From Corythoichthys intestinalis (lineage: Eukaryota; Chordata; Actinopteri; Syngnathiformes; Syngnathidae): a stretch of 64,000 nt of DNA. Numbering within the stretch: the stretch's first letter is position 1; every line of letters begins with the position of its first letter. The notes below the pieces were generated by a model. That model was given only the letters and a program-made list of their open reading frames with translations, was not told where the DNA came from and made no database searches. The position numbers and the translations under genes are program-made. Positions 10,929-22,833 of this stretch are shown here, piece by piece. The stretch spans positions 434,001 through 498,000 of the forward strand of contig NC_080398.1 of assembly GCF_030265065.1 (NCBI RefSeq), written 5' to 3'.

Positions 10929-12995
10929 CAGTGATACCTTGACCTACAATCAGTTCGACATACGACGAAAAAATTGACTCGCCATTTGTTTCTACATCTG
11001 ACGACATGCTCGAAATACGACGATTTATGACACCGCCGCCGTTTCTTTGTTTTCCCGCAAGACGGACGCACGGCGAAGAGAAATAAACATAGGTTCTAAG
11101 AATGTTAGTGTAGGTGGTGAAAAAAAAGGAAAAGGGTGAGGCTTACCATTGAAATTAAGATGGAAATGATAGAAAAATATGAGCGTGTTGCGCGTGTCCG
11201 TGAACTGGCTCGACAATATGGCCGTAGAATATCTACGAACTCGAAGGTCCTCCTCCGACCTCCGTTCACCTGTCTTTGTAAGTTAAGGTGACCATTATTA
11301 TTGTGGTAACATCGCCAAAAATTTGCCATGTTTGTCAGGATTTTAAATAATTTATTTCGGAACTGGTGCAATACAAATTGCCTACTGTCAGCCGCAGCTG
11401 AACATGGATAGTGAAAGTAAAAAGTCCTCTCTCACTCTGTCAAGTCAGCCACACGGTGCGTTCAGGTACACCACGCAAAACACATCCGCCACATTAGAAC
11501 CCAATTCGTTACATTATTACAGGTATTATTACTATTTTTATTCATAATTCATTTGTTTTGCTCTGTGTAATTGCTATTTGCAACAGTAACAGCAACATTT
11601 ATTAGGATATAGTGTAGGTTTTCAGGCTGTGTAATGAATTATAATTGTAATGAATTCTTATGGTAAAATCCTGCTCTACATACGACCATTTCAACTTAAA
11701 AAAAAGGTCCTGAAACGAATTAACTTCGTATGTAGGGAAGAGCAGGGCGGTAAACCGAAAATTTACAGTACCGAAATTCTTCACGATGACTGACGTAATT
11801 TTGACCAAGTCGGTAAATTTGGTAATTTAATGAGACAAGAAAATATCTTTTCATCCCTCTTTGACTCTGTGTTGTTCGGCTATGTTCATTCCCCTTTAAG
11901 AAAGCAGACAGTGTGCTTACGTATGGAGTCACATGGTTTTCAGGAAGCCAAACAAACAGAAACCCTGTTGGCTAACGCTAGTGGTTAACGCTACCAGTAA
12001 ATGGGATGGAGTCAGGCTTAAGTTAGCTTCGCCAAACTTTCACCAGACATTAAGTAAACTCTTGGTGGGTTCCAGACGGGCTTTCACTCGCTGACCTCCC
12101 TGGTTCTCACGATTTCAGGAGAGGATGCTTTAAAGTGCTTTCTTCTGGTAGCCAAGCCACAGGCTAACGCTAGCGGCTAACAGCTGCTACAAATGAACGT
12201 GATGGAGTCGGATAGCGGCTCTAACCTTGTTGAAACGGCTGAAATTAATGAGTGGACTGGGCACTGACTTCATGTAGCAATCATTATGTAGCGTTATTTG
12301 GTGTCTGATTTCTCTGAAAGCTTTCATGATGGTAAAGCACTCAGCATAAAGTATAATCCAACAGTGAAGCCTATATATAATATGACAGTTTAATGGCCAC
12401 AGCTATTTTTCTGTATGTGTTTGCTTTATTCTGCCATCATAAAATCTTAAATGTTTCATTGGCATCAGAGCAATACAGCTTTAATGTGGTTGTGTCTGTG
12501 TGGGGGTGCATGTATTAAAAAATGTCCTGGAAAAAAAAAAAAAATCTAAAACCTTGACGTAAACACTGGAGTTGAATAATCATGTCACAGCAGCCATTAC
12601 CAATGAGTTGTCTGAAGTGTACTGTTAAAGCTGCAAGTCATTTGTGTTAGAATGACATGTTTGCACAGTCATCATATTGATTTTTATAATGTTGTACATT
12701 TTTCAATTCATACAAGCTGTTATAAATGTTCACACTAGAATTCTTATTGTTTACAAGATTTTTTTTAATACTTAATGTTTAGACTACATGTGCAATTGTT
12801 AAATTGAAAGCTGGTAAATAAATTTAACGAGAAACGGTTAATTTGTATTCCATGCATTGATTCAAATTTTCAAATTATATAACAGTCTGCTTGGGTGAAT
12901 TTATCGTCATTTATCGCTATCGAGGTAAATCTGCTCAATTTATCGTGATACGTACTTAAGGCCATATCGCCCAGCCCTAATGTAGAGGTACCACT
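10929..12995. mobile_element. TA-flanked inverted-repeat element, family B copy 2 (interrupted)
   Basis: Begins CAGTGATACCTTGACCTAC and ends GTAGAGGTACCACTG, with TA on both sides (10927-10928 and 12996-12997). The left half runs to about 11731 and the last 16 bases follow the nested element at 11732-12979. The left half has no transposase-like frame. Same family as 3693-4188 and 45740-46577. Confidence 0.65.
11732..12979. mobile_element. Nested element with AGGGCTGGGCGATAT-type end
   Basis: Inserted four bases from the junction between the body and right end of family B copy 2. Left end TAGGGAAGAGCAGGGCGGTA and right end GGCCATATCGCCCAGCCCTA are diverged inverted repeats, and a short flanking match (ATGTA) is present. 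No reading frame of note. The right end matches a terminus common in fish non-autonomous elements. Confidence 0.55.
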
Positions 12996-13597
12996 GTACT
13001 TAATAATCTTAAATCATATTTTAGTCATCTCGAAATGGGCCCTCGTCTAGTTTTTGTTGACAAACACTCACTCATTTCATTTAGTTTTCGTCTACGTTTA
13101 CTCAGTCTGTAAAATTTGAAAGTTTCACAACAAAAATAAATCAAAACATTTCGAATGAACATTGACAGACAAGCACATATTATAGCATCTACAAGCATCT
13201 ACAACTATATGACGTGGTAACACACCCTCAGCAGGAAAACAGTCCATTATTTTCAGTTATACCCACCTGGATGCTACGAACTGTATGTAAAAAACAAAGT
13301 TGCCTGAGAGTTTAATAGGACGCTCGCCGTTAACAATAGTCTAATGCTAACATGAATACTATGCTAACACTACAAGTTACCAGACACTGCTAAAATGCAG
13401 GCTAACTACACATCAAATGTCACACACTGTGAACATGTGATGGAAACTATGGCGCATTTTCGTCTCGTTGGCATTCGAGTTATTATGTTTTCGTCCCCCA
13501 AGACACGTTTTTAGCTCGTTATCGTCTTGTCATTGTCATGAAAAATTGTTTGTCAACGAAATAATTTCGTTATAGTCATCGTTGATGAAAACAATAC

Positions 13598-14173
13598 TGA
13601 TATTCATCATGTACATCCCAGCGGAACGAATGTCGTTTAATTTTTCTCATATGTATTTGTTAAGAAAAGAATAAATGAAAGTGAGTATTTCTAGGACGTA
13701 TTGTTGTCACAATTCTAAAATTTTCAATTCGAAATTGATACTCAAAAAAAGTACTCGACACCATTTTCGGCACTACATGAATGAAAAGCCCCAAATTATG
13801 ATTATTATTTTTAATTAACTCATTCATTGCCTTTGACTATGAAAGACAAATCATGTGGCTCTTAAAAACTAAATCAAAACTAAGTTTATCACTACGGGAC
13901 GTACAAATAAAAAAGTTAAATGGATTGGATGTCAAGGAACATCCCAAATTATACTCCATTACTATTAAAAGTGGTGCAAAAATAAATTTGACAAACAAAT
14001 TTCTGGCGAGTTGTGGTGATGTAAATACAAAGAAAAGAGTATTGATACTATTGTAATCTAATATCGTATTAGGGATATGTCGTTTCTGCATCGATACTTT
14101 TTTCATACTTCTGACAAACCAATGAGCAAGTGGCCGCTGGACATGATGTCAAGAATTTAATCAACGTCTGTAG
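13598..14173. other. Intergenic, no gene recognised
   Basis: AT-rich sequence with short frames on both strands and no domain features. Confidence 0.35.
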
Positions 14174-15445
14174 GAGTGCTGCAATGATTAATCTGAGTAA
14201 TTCGATTAGAAAACAGCTTCGAGTCAAATTTTGCTGCTTCGATTATTCGTTAAATTAGAATAGCGTTGTAATGGCGTTTTGAAAGTGTTTGCATTTTGTT
14301 TTAGTGATTTGGGCGGATACACTGCCCTCTAGTGGCAACAGTGAATATGATATAACTCATTTAACATGGCTGAATTCAGCTGCTTCCTGTTAAGACCAAC
14401 ATAAGATAAGTTTTTGTTTGAGCTTATGTTTTTCAATGCAATGGTAATTTAATTTTTATGTATATTTATTAGGGCTGTCAAACGATTAAAGTTTTTAATC
14501 GAGTTAATTACAGCTTAAAAATTAATCGTAATTAATCGCAATTCAAACCATCTATAAAATATGCCATATTTTTCTGTAAATTATTGTTGGAATGGAGGGA
14601 TAAGAAACAAGAGGGATATATACATTCAACATACGGTACATAAGTACTGTATTTGTTTATTATAACAATAAATCAACAAGATGGCATTAACATTATTAAC
14701 ATTCTCTTAAAGTGATCCATGGATAGAAAGACTTGTAGTTCTTAAAAGATAAATGCTAGTACAAGTTATAGAAATTTTAAAATAAAACCCCTCTTAATGT
14801 TCTCGTTTTATTAAAATTTGTTAAATTTTCAATCAAAAAATAAACTAATAGCTCGCCATTGTTGATGTCAATAATTACATCATGCTCACTCACTGTGCTG
14901 AAGCCCATAAAATCATTTGGGCCCAAGCGCCAGCATAGGGAGCCAAACACCAAAAAACAAGTAACAAGCGGACATTACACTGCTGTCATTTTGATCTGTT
15001 TGAGTGGGGCATGTGTGTTAATTGTGTCAAATATTTTAACGTGATTAATTAATAAAATTAATTACCGCCTGTTAACGCGATAATTTTGACAGCCCTAATA
15101 TTTAGTCGTTTTTTGTGGGAATATGGTTAAATGATTTGTTAAGAGCAGTGCAAAAAAAAAAAAAAAAAAAAAAACACAAAAAAAAAAAAAAAAAAAACAT
15201 TAGCATTTTATAGCATTTAAGCTAGCGGACTTTGCTATGCAAGTTAGCCAAATAGCATAGTTTGAAGAAACGTTCGGGAATTTTATTTTGCATTTGCATT
15301 TAATGCTCTTTTGAAAGTGCAATCTTAAAAATAATTTGGTTTACATCTCCTAAAATTTATTGTGCAACACATTAAATGGTCCTAATCAGATTATTCAAAC
15401 TAACTTGTTGACAAATTGACAACTACAATAATCGATGGCTGCAGT
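14174..15445. mobile_element. Family D copy 2, interrupted by a family A element
   Basis: Diverged counterpart of 4804-5348. Shared blocks include GCTTCGATTATTCGTTAAATT, ATACTGCC-like sequence with CCTGTTAAGACCAACAT, GCATTTAAGCTAGC and the right end AATCGATGGCTGCAG. The family A element at 14470-15097 splits it. An A-rich run lies at 15151-15198. Confidence 0.55.
14470..15097. mobile_element. Non-autonomous hAT-like element, family A copy 2
   Basis: TAGGGCTGTCAAACGATTAA to TTTTGACAGCCCTA, 628 bases, flanked by ATATTTAT and ATATTTAG, a 7-of-8 match to an hAT 8-bp duplication. No coding frame. Well preserved relative to copies 1 and 3. Confidence 0.8.
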
Positions 15446-15994
15446 AATAGAATCCATAGTATTTTAGCCAAATTGAATGCAAGTATCGCAAATTCCCTGC
15501 CGTACATCGTGATGTCATTAATACTCATTTTCACAAGCCCTTGTGCTGGAGTATTAGTATGGGTTTGCGTGTGTGGGTACAACTGACGTCACAAGAGCCG
15601 ACTTTTTTTTTTCAAAAAATATTTTCTACATTGCTAGAGGACTAAGAAACTCATCATCAGCATATTTCAATTCTATGAGCATCCACCTTTCACACATTTA
15701 AACTAGGTGTTGTTCTTCCCTTTAAAATTGTGTCTTCAACTTTGATCTTATTTATTAAATCTAGAATAACTATGGAATGGCCGTTAGTATGTGTTTGCAA
15801 CTGTAGGGCATTGCAGGGCAACAATGTTTGCTCTCGTGTTTGAACAAGAACAATCTTAGCACGGACATGTTTGACCAGGCTAATCTTGCAAATAGACTTT
15901 CCAATCAATGAACATATACAACCCGCACACCTTTTACGCCACGTTAATATTTCACCCCCAAGCATTAAACTCGACTTTCATCTCTGTGCCCTAC
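15446..15994. other. Candidate intron or intergenic sequence
   Basis: No gene recognised. If the exon candidate at 15995-16110 is real, this is the start of its first intron on the minus strand. Confidence 0.3.
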
Positions 15995-16110
15995 CTGCCG
16001 TTGGACGAGTTGCCCCCATTCCGTTGGTCGTTCTCGGCCTCAAAGACGAGGCGAGCGACAGTACGCGAAGTGATGTTAAAATCCACTTTCTCCACGGAGC
16101 ACATCAACAT
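15995..16110 (-). CDS. Candidate 5' coding exon in a CpG-rich block, unknown product
   Basis: A minus-strand ATG at 16110 opens 38 codons (MLMCSVEKVDFNITSRTVAR, then LVFEAENDQRNGG) up to a consensus donor (GGCAG followed by GTAGGG). The same frame is open upstream to about 16290 but has no earlier ATG, so either translation starts here or a further splice acceptor lies upstream. The block 15980-16290 is strongly CpG-rich, as expected of a promoter and first exon. I do not recognise the protein and did not find the next exon. Alternative: a non-coding first exon. Confidence 0.35.
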
Positions 16111-17205
16111 GTTGGTGCGGACGCTCGCCCCGCCGAGGACGAGCGCATCCGCCGGTGCTAAACTTTCGCTAAGCAACACGGAGCGAAAGTTTGGGCCAAC
16201 TTTTTCTTCTCCTAAGCCGCCGCGTCGACTTCTTTCTTTGGCAAGCCCACCGTCCCCGGTCTCCCTATCCGCCAAAAGACGGAATACGAACTAAAGGCCG
16301 TTAGCTTCGTCCATTTTTATATTTAAAACATAGATAAAATACACTTATGCAAAAAGCAATAAGGACAGAATTAAATGGATGGGGGTTTATTGTTGTCGGT
16401 AAATGGAAGGAGGTGGAAGAGCAAACTCGAAGATTTAACGTTCAAGTAGGGGGAACATAATAACGAACAATTAACATTTTTTTCTTTTTAAACATATATC
16501 ACTACATTTGCATTTTTGAGAAACATAAAACCTATTCATATGAACAACGAGTACACTAACAGATCGAAATTTTATCAGTGGAAAAAGCAAAAAGCAAAAT
16601 CAGAAAAATCTCTCCCCTCCAATAAACTTTATGGTTTGGCCCGGAAAATAACTGTCCGCCGCGAGCCTCCGCGGAGGACGAGATTAAATGTTTGTGAAGG
16701 GGGAACTCGATGGTAAATAATTATCGATTACACTTCCTTATTAACTTTACTCACCGCATATATTTCTTAGGAATCATAAAAATTATATGAATACATAGAT
16801 TAATTAAATCCACGTTATCTAAAAAAAGAAAGTGAAATTTCACCAGATGAATCGTAAATGACGACGACGAACACCCGTTTTTGGAACTTTGTGGTTCAGG
16901 CCGGGAAATAACAGTCCGCAGCAAACCGTGACAGTTTCCATTAGCTAGGTTAGCAAAGATATGCCATCATCCAACGAAAAAACAAATTGCGCAAATTTAA
17001 ATGCATGTTAATCCTTGAAAAACATTCTTTATCAAGAAATGGAATGTCGTAAAGCTGTAGTTTAACTATGCTGTTATCCATCAAAATGGAAATGACGAAA
17101 AGACGTTGAGAAAATGGCGACCCCTGGAGCTCAAACCGATGTCGCGCAACCACGATACTGTAATTGCAATCCTCGTCATGTGAATATAATACGTGGTAGT
17201 GGGCA
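16111..17205. other. Upstream flank with a faint internal duplication
   Basis: CpG-rich near 16111-16300, then AT-rich. Two blocks about 260 bases apart share GGCC(C/G)GGAAATAAC-GTCCGC (near 16638 and 16900), a weak tandem similarity. No gene. The large transposon starts at 17206. Confidence 0.35.
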
Positions 17206-17440
17206 TATGTATGGAAGCCCATTCCCGCCACTAAAAAAAAAAAAAAAAAAAAGTATGAACTTTTTTTTTTCAACAAAACAAGAAGCCCATTTGCGCCAGT
17301 ATAAAAAAAAAAAGTTTTTTTTTTTTTTTTTTTTTTAACTTGCTGTTGCCTGTTTCCGCCAGTAGAAAAAAAAAACCAGTGGATTTTTTTATTTTTATTT
17401 ATTCATTTTTTTTAACTTGCTGGTCGGTCAGTGGGGAAAA
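17206..17440 (+). repeat. Left terminal and subterminal inverted repeat of the HECT/DDE element
   Basis: The first 30 or so bases match the right end exactly in inverted form. After that come alternating A and T homopolymer runs with CCCATTTGCGCCAGTA, TTTCCGCCAGTAG and GTCAGTGGG words, each resembling ACTGGCGG words at the right end (24540-24800). These repeated modules could be transposase-binding subterminal sites. The long A/T runs could also form hairpins. Confidence 0.8.
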
Positions 17441-17713
17441 AAAATATCGGTAAGGAAGAAAGGAGTCTTGGACTTGGAGTCTACGCACACAAGCTATGGA
17501 AGCGCTGTAGCACCCAACAGCAACCTTGTCTGTGACTTTGTGAAGGTATTGTATGCTTTTTATTGACCAAATGAAGTAAAATTGTATGAATCGTGGTTTT
17601 ATTTGCGCTCGCCCGACCACTATGTGCAGGTGTTGCACTCCAGCTAACATCTAGCCTATTAGCGGACTTGGTAAAGTTATAGATATATTAGCTTAGGTTA
17701 AAATATGTAAAAA

Positions 17714-18135
17714 ACCTGCTAATTTAAACGCCATCTGTGTTATTACGCTCATTTTGGTTGGTGCAACACGATGTAGAAGGGATTTGAAACTATAATAACT
17801 GTGAGGTCTGTTTTAGTAAAAATAGACTAATATTTTCGGTGCGTAATAGCTGGTGTGGCAGTTTTCACACTCACTCACTCACTTTTCAATTTGTGCATTT
17901 ATTGTGCAATCTGTTAGATATTTTATTAAAACCTGCGAGTTTAAACGCTATCTCTGTCATTTCGGTTGGTGCAACACGATGTAGAAGGGACTAGAAACTA
18001 GAATAACTGTGAGGTCTGTTTTAGTAATAATAGACTAATATTTTCTGTGAGCAATAGCTGATGTGGCAGTTTACATTCACTCACTCACTCACTTTGCAAT
18101 TTGTGCATTTATGGTGCAATCTGTTAAATATTTTA
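17714..18135. repeat. Tandem duplication of a unit of about 210 bases
   Basis: Two adjacent copies (about 17714-17929 and 17930-18135) share GGTTGGTGCAACACGATGTA, AACTGTGAGGTCTGTTTTAG, GTGGCAGTTT, a CACTCACTCACT run and TTTGTGCATTTAT-GTGCAA. The short CACT run in each copy may be the seed of the long array that follows at 18190. Upstream of the HECT gene within the large element. Non-coding. Confidence 0.8.
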
Positions 18136-18189
18136 TGTGTTTATTTCATATGACTTGAATGTATCAGCACTGACTTTATGACAAGATTA

Positions 18190-18294
18190 TCACTCACTCA
18201 CTCACTCACTCACTCACTCACTCACTCACTCACTCACTCACTCACTCACTCACTCACTCACTCACTCACTCACTCACTCACTCACTCACTCACT
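18190..18294. repeat. (CACT)n microsatellite
   Basis: About 26 uninterrupted copies of the tetranucleotide CACT. Likely length-variable between individuals. Confidence 0.95.
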
Positions 18295-18300
18295 ATATAT

Positions 18301-19475
18301 TAGGGCTGCAGCTATCGAATATTTGAGTAATCGAGTAATCGACTGAAAATTCTATCGATTAATCGAGTAATCGGATAAAACAAATATATTTTTAGGTGAA
18401 GAGCAATTATAGATATACATGAGAAAACAAGACATTTTATCATTTTCAGTCAATCAATGTCTTTATTTTTGATGTATATTGTTAAAAACAGCCAACAATT
18501 GCATCTCAGATGTAACTAGAATTTTAAAAATTGACTAATTCACTGTTTTCACTCAAAAAACCTTTAGATCTTATTTTTAAAAAGTATATATATATTTTAT
18601 ATATATATATATAAACACACCTAAAAATGCCTTTACGCTTGATAACACACATCACTTAAAAGTTAGGATTTTTCCCCACGTTTTTCAATTAAATATCTAT
18701 TTGTGTCAAGCCATTTTTAAGTTCTAGTTAAGTTTTAAGTTAGTCTAAACTGTAAGTCCTGATAGGATTTTGAGTTTTTGCACTGTTCAAAATAAATGTA
18801 TGATACAGGCTGTATTGGAGCACATTAGGGACTAGTGCTACTTGGTGTTTTATCCAGCAATGACTACTGAGCTAAAATTGATAGTTAGCATTATTGAGTT
18901 TTTATTTGACACCCTCATCACTCCACAACGCTATGTTATGTTAAAGCCTGTATGAAAAACACGTTAGCCACGCATCGAAAGCGGTCTTAATTAATTGAAA
19001 CCTAGCCCTCCGCAGTGCTAACGTAAGGTGAGCTAGTAGTGACAGTAACGTTAATCTTATATATTAGCGCTTAGCGCTCTTTATTAGCGCTTAGCGCTCT
19101 ACTGCTTTAAGATGGCGGCTGTTTGCTAACGCTGCCCAGACGCGGCCTAGTCTTTCACTGTGCATCTAGTTCAACATACATGTGATCTCTATGAGACGCA
19201 CCAGATGCTACCTGTTACCAATGTAGCATTGTGCGGGCTAGTATTTAGCAACGTCGGCGTCGTTTGTGGCGGCTGTCGGCTGCGGTAAGTTTTTTTTTTT
19301 TTCCCCTTCTTCCTCTCCGCACGTGACAGCGCGTTGTCCCGCATTAAAAGTAGTCCTAGCAAAACGTGATGCTTAGAGCTGTCAAAATAAACGATTACTC
19401 GAGGTGAATAAAATTACTCGGATCAGTTTTTAAACTCGAGTTACTCGAGTTGCTCGAGTATTCGTTTCAGCTCTA
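18301..19475. mobile_element. Non-autonomous hAT element, family G copy 1, inside the HECT/DDE element
   Basis: Starts TAGGGCTGCAGCTATCGAA and ends CGTTTCAGCTCTA (inverse TAGAGCTG), with a perfect 8-bp duplication CTATATAT (18293-18300 and 19476-19483). The 1175-base unit has no transposase frame. A closely similar copy is at 62751-63903. It carries a doubled TTAGCGCTCTTTATTAGCGC stretch near 19063-19100 and TCGAGTTACTCGAGTTGCTC near its right end. It lies upstream of the first coding exon of the HECT gene, so it may alter that gene's 5' region. Confidence 0.9.
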
Positions 19476-19634
19476 CTATATATTAATAATTGTCAAAAAA
19501 TCAGGGCTGATACATAACACTTCAAGTTCTATTGCTCAATTTCTTCGCAAATAATAGCTCATCTATAGCCAACGGACTCTTACAGTGAATATATGACTAA
19601 TTCACTTTTTTTTTTAATAATTCTTGTACACAGG

Positions 19635-21820
19635 ATGGAGGACCTAGGAGACTTCCTGAGACAAAGAAATGTTCCTGAAGAAACAATAGAGGCATTGGAG
19701 CGTGAGAAGGTGTGAGATGTTTCAGATGATTAAAGAACCTGTTATCAGAATTCAGGTTATTTTTTTCTAAACATTGTATATGCAGATGTTTGAAGAGAAT
19801 TTGATTACATGACGTTACACTACAAATTCACAATGTATGCAGTAATAATGTATGCCAACAACACTAGGTAATCAGTTATGAGGATTGTTTTTTTTTTCTT
19901 GTTTTAATTTATATTTTCTATGTTTAGATTGACGCCAGCACAATTCAGCTCATGGCAGATGAAGAATTGAAGACCTTTTTACCGTCCTATGGTGATCGTC
20001 TCGCAGTGTTAGGATTTAGTAGACGGAAAGAAAGCGGGCATTATAACACACGCAAGTCCAAGCTTTTTGAGCGCCTGAAGAGTAAATTGGCCAAACGAAA
20101 CTCACAATCTTATGATGAGGGAAGCAGTACAAGCCAGGAGGACTGTACGCCCCCAAATCTGAAGAAAACTGCTCAAAAGGCTATGCGAAAAATAGAACTC
20201 GGATGGATGCATTATGATGAACAGAATAAGTCTTTCAAGAAGGTAAGAGCCACAGGAGGAGGAGGAACCAGAAAATTAAGCATTTCAAAGGATGCTCAGA
20301 AGAGTGAAATAATGCAGCAAGCAGTTGAGTTGTTCTTCCCAGGTGGGAAAAATAGACTGGGGCCTTTAACAGATTTTGAATTGGATCTAAAAAACTATGA
20401 AGAGGTCACAGTTGACTCTGAAATCAGTGTTGGACAGTTATACACAGACACAAAAATTCCTCTTCTGCGGTTTTATTTGACAACACAAAGAAAAGAAAAG
20501 GAGAATTTATTGAGTGAACTTCGAAGTTCAGCTTCAACTTTTGAAAGACAACAGATGTCTCAGAATCATTCTTCCACTTCTTTTCTCACTTCTGCTTCTG
20601 TTGCAGCAGATCTATCACCTGCTTCATTCGAAATGGTCCACTCTGATGTCATATACCTTGAAAGCACTGAAAATAATAGTGTGTCATTACTTTCCATGCA
20701 GGATGGAATTGAGAATTCATTTGAGACCAGCAACATTGTATTTATGGGAGAGGTCTCTGAAAATGAGCCCGTGAACTTGGATGACACGCTTCCTGTTTCA
20801 CCAACAGCATCAACAACGCCATACAGCGAGTCAGTAAAGAAAATACTGGTTGTTCACAGAGGTCAGGTACTACAAGAACTCATAGCTCAGTTCTCTGATG
20901 CTGGCCTTCAAGAGGCTGATGTTAAAATTCAGCTTGTACTGCCAGATGGAACACCTGAGATGGGTTATGATGAGGGAGGAGTTGTGAGAGATTGCCTTTC
21001 TGAATTCTGGTCAGATTTTTACAATCAGTGCACAACAGGAACATCATTTAAAGTTCCTTTCTTGAGACATGATTTTGGAGAGATGCAGTGGGAAAGTGTT
21101 GGCCGAATAATATCTTTTGGATGGGCAAGGGAGAAATACCTTCCCATAAAAATAGCGCCTGTCATATTAGAACAAGCTGCACTGGGATATGTGAAGAGTG
21201 ATATTGTGGAGAATTTCCTCAATTACATGCCTGAACATGAGCGTGTGGTGTTTGAAACCTGGAGATCGGACTTTAAGAGTGTCGACCAAGAAGATCTTAT
21301 GGAAATCTTGGACAACCACAGTTGCAGACGGCTCCCAACAGAAATCAATGCAAATGACATCATCCACGAGCTTGCACATAAAACGCTGGTTCAAGAGCCA
21401 GCCTATGTCATCGAACAATGGACAAAATCACTTTGCACATCTGGGTGCAACTTTCATGATCTCACAACAATGTATGAAGCACTGACACCAACTGTGAGAA
21501 AGATTGTTAAGTCCCTCGCATTCCCTGATGTATTGAATATTCAAGAGAAGGCAGTTCAAAAGTTCCTAACCAGTTACTTAAGAAATGCCGATACACAACA
21601 TCTGTGTTGGTTCCTCAGATTCTGCACAGGATCAGATCTGTTCCTGGAGAAGAACATTATCATAAGCTTTTCCAAAGTGGAAGGTTTTCAGAGAAGACCG
21701 GTTGCCCATACATGTGGCTGCGTGCTTGAATTGTCAATCCATTATGACAGCCTACCTGACTTTAGTGCGGAGATGAACAGAGTCCTGGAGTCCAATGTAT
21801 GGGTAATGGACATAGTTTAA
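19635..21820 (+). CDS. SAM-like/HECT-domain E3 ubiquitin-protein ligase-like protein, transposon cargo
   Basis: Two coding exons, 19635-19709 and 19928-21820, joined in phase (AAG at a GTGTGA donor; TGTTTAG acceptor), give 655 aa. Residues 1-60 look like a SAM domain (LGDFLRQRNVPEETIEALE at the start, MADEELKTFLPSYGDRL at the end). Residues about 60-330 are low-complexity and Ser/Thr-rich with a basic patch (KLFERLKSKLAKRN). About 333-655 match a HECT domain: the N-lobe includes GYDEGGVVRDCLSEFW, and the C-lobe ends with PVAHTCGCVLELSIHYDSLP, where Cys621 aligns with the ubiquitin-accepting cysteine of HECT ligases. HECT enzymes take ubiquitin from an E2 onto that cysteine and pass it to a substrate. 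The second exon is open for 631 codons, which argues against an old dead copy. An AATAAA signal follows at 22314. A further 5' exon is possible, since a CACAG acceptor precedes the ATG. Confidence 0.8.
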
Positions 21821-22833
21821 GTCCATGAAGCATAGGGTGTTCACAACCCAAGTTTGATGTATGTAGGTTTATTTCATAGTGTACGCTATATTAGACGGGG
21901 GTAAAGTTTACATGGCAGGTTTTGGGTGAGATATTTTTGTATTGTTTGTCAGGTTGTTTTTTGTCACTTTTGGAAAAGAGTATTTATAGGAGAAACTTTA
22001 TTTTTTATATACGGTAAACTATCTTATTATTTTGAGCTCAATATTTATTTTAAGTTATTACAATAATATTTTCATTTCACTTGTATTTTTTTGCAAAGAC
22101 ATGCTCACTGTTAAATCAATGTTACAATGTTAAGCTTTTGAAAATGTTCATAATGTTTAAAGCTGTTTTATTGTAGTAGATTACACTGTTTTAAGGATCT
22201 CAAAAAAGAAAAGAAGCAAATGTTTTAATGCTCTGTACTCCTGACTGACTTGATGCAGATATTATTGGCACTGTTGTTACAAAGCTATATTTTACTATGT
22301 TTTTGTTTTTGTAAATAAATCACTTCAATTATTTGTTCTCATATTTCTTCATAATGTTTTGGAAAATGTGGTACTGTATTGTTACACTGGTGTGTGTACT
22401 TCACAAAGGAGATTCACTCAAATAACTACAGTAGTTGTTATTGACGTTTTCAAATAAACAACAGCTATAAGCTAAAGCCCAGACTATACCTCTACTCAAA
22501 ATAGCCTATCCCCATTATTAATCATATGCATTCTCTAAAGCCTATTTTAATGTTTTTGGATTTCTCAATATAATGAATCAATTTTAAATATACTGTACAG
22601 TACATGTAAATTCAATACCCTTAAATATTGGTCAAGGTCCAACAAAATACAATTTATGATACAATAAGAATGAAATGTGTGAATATGCATTTGAAGTTTT
22701 AATCCTCTTTGACAACACTATATACACAAACAATATTTTTGACCACCAGAATGTACTTTAAAAAGGTGGTTTTGGTGTAATAAAACATGACCTATTTTCC
22801 ACATATTCTACTGTATATCATTACAGTGGATTG
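21821..22833 (+). other. 3' UTR and intergenic part of the HECT/DDE element
   Basis: AT-rich sequence with a polyadenylation-type AATAAA near 22314, about 490 bases after the HECT stop. A second AATAAA lies at 22453. No other gene seen. Confidence 0.5.

Larger units (their letters stand above)
10868..13597. mobile_element. Outer element, family I copy 1 (heavily interrupted)
   Basis: Left end AGTGTTGTTTTTGGCAGCC and right end ATCGTTGATGAAAACAATACT belong to a family with further copies at 40198-40660 and 61073-61228 (TGTTGTTTTCGTCAACG type). The body (TTTTCGTCTACG, TCTCGTTGGCAT, TTTTCGTCCCCCAAGACACG) resumes only at about 13000, because family B copy 2 (10929-12995) lies inside, itself holding another element. 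No coding frame. Confidence 0.55.
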
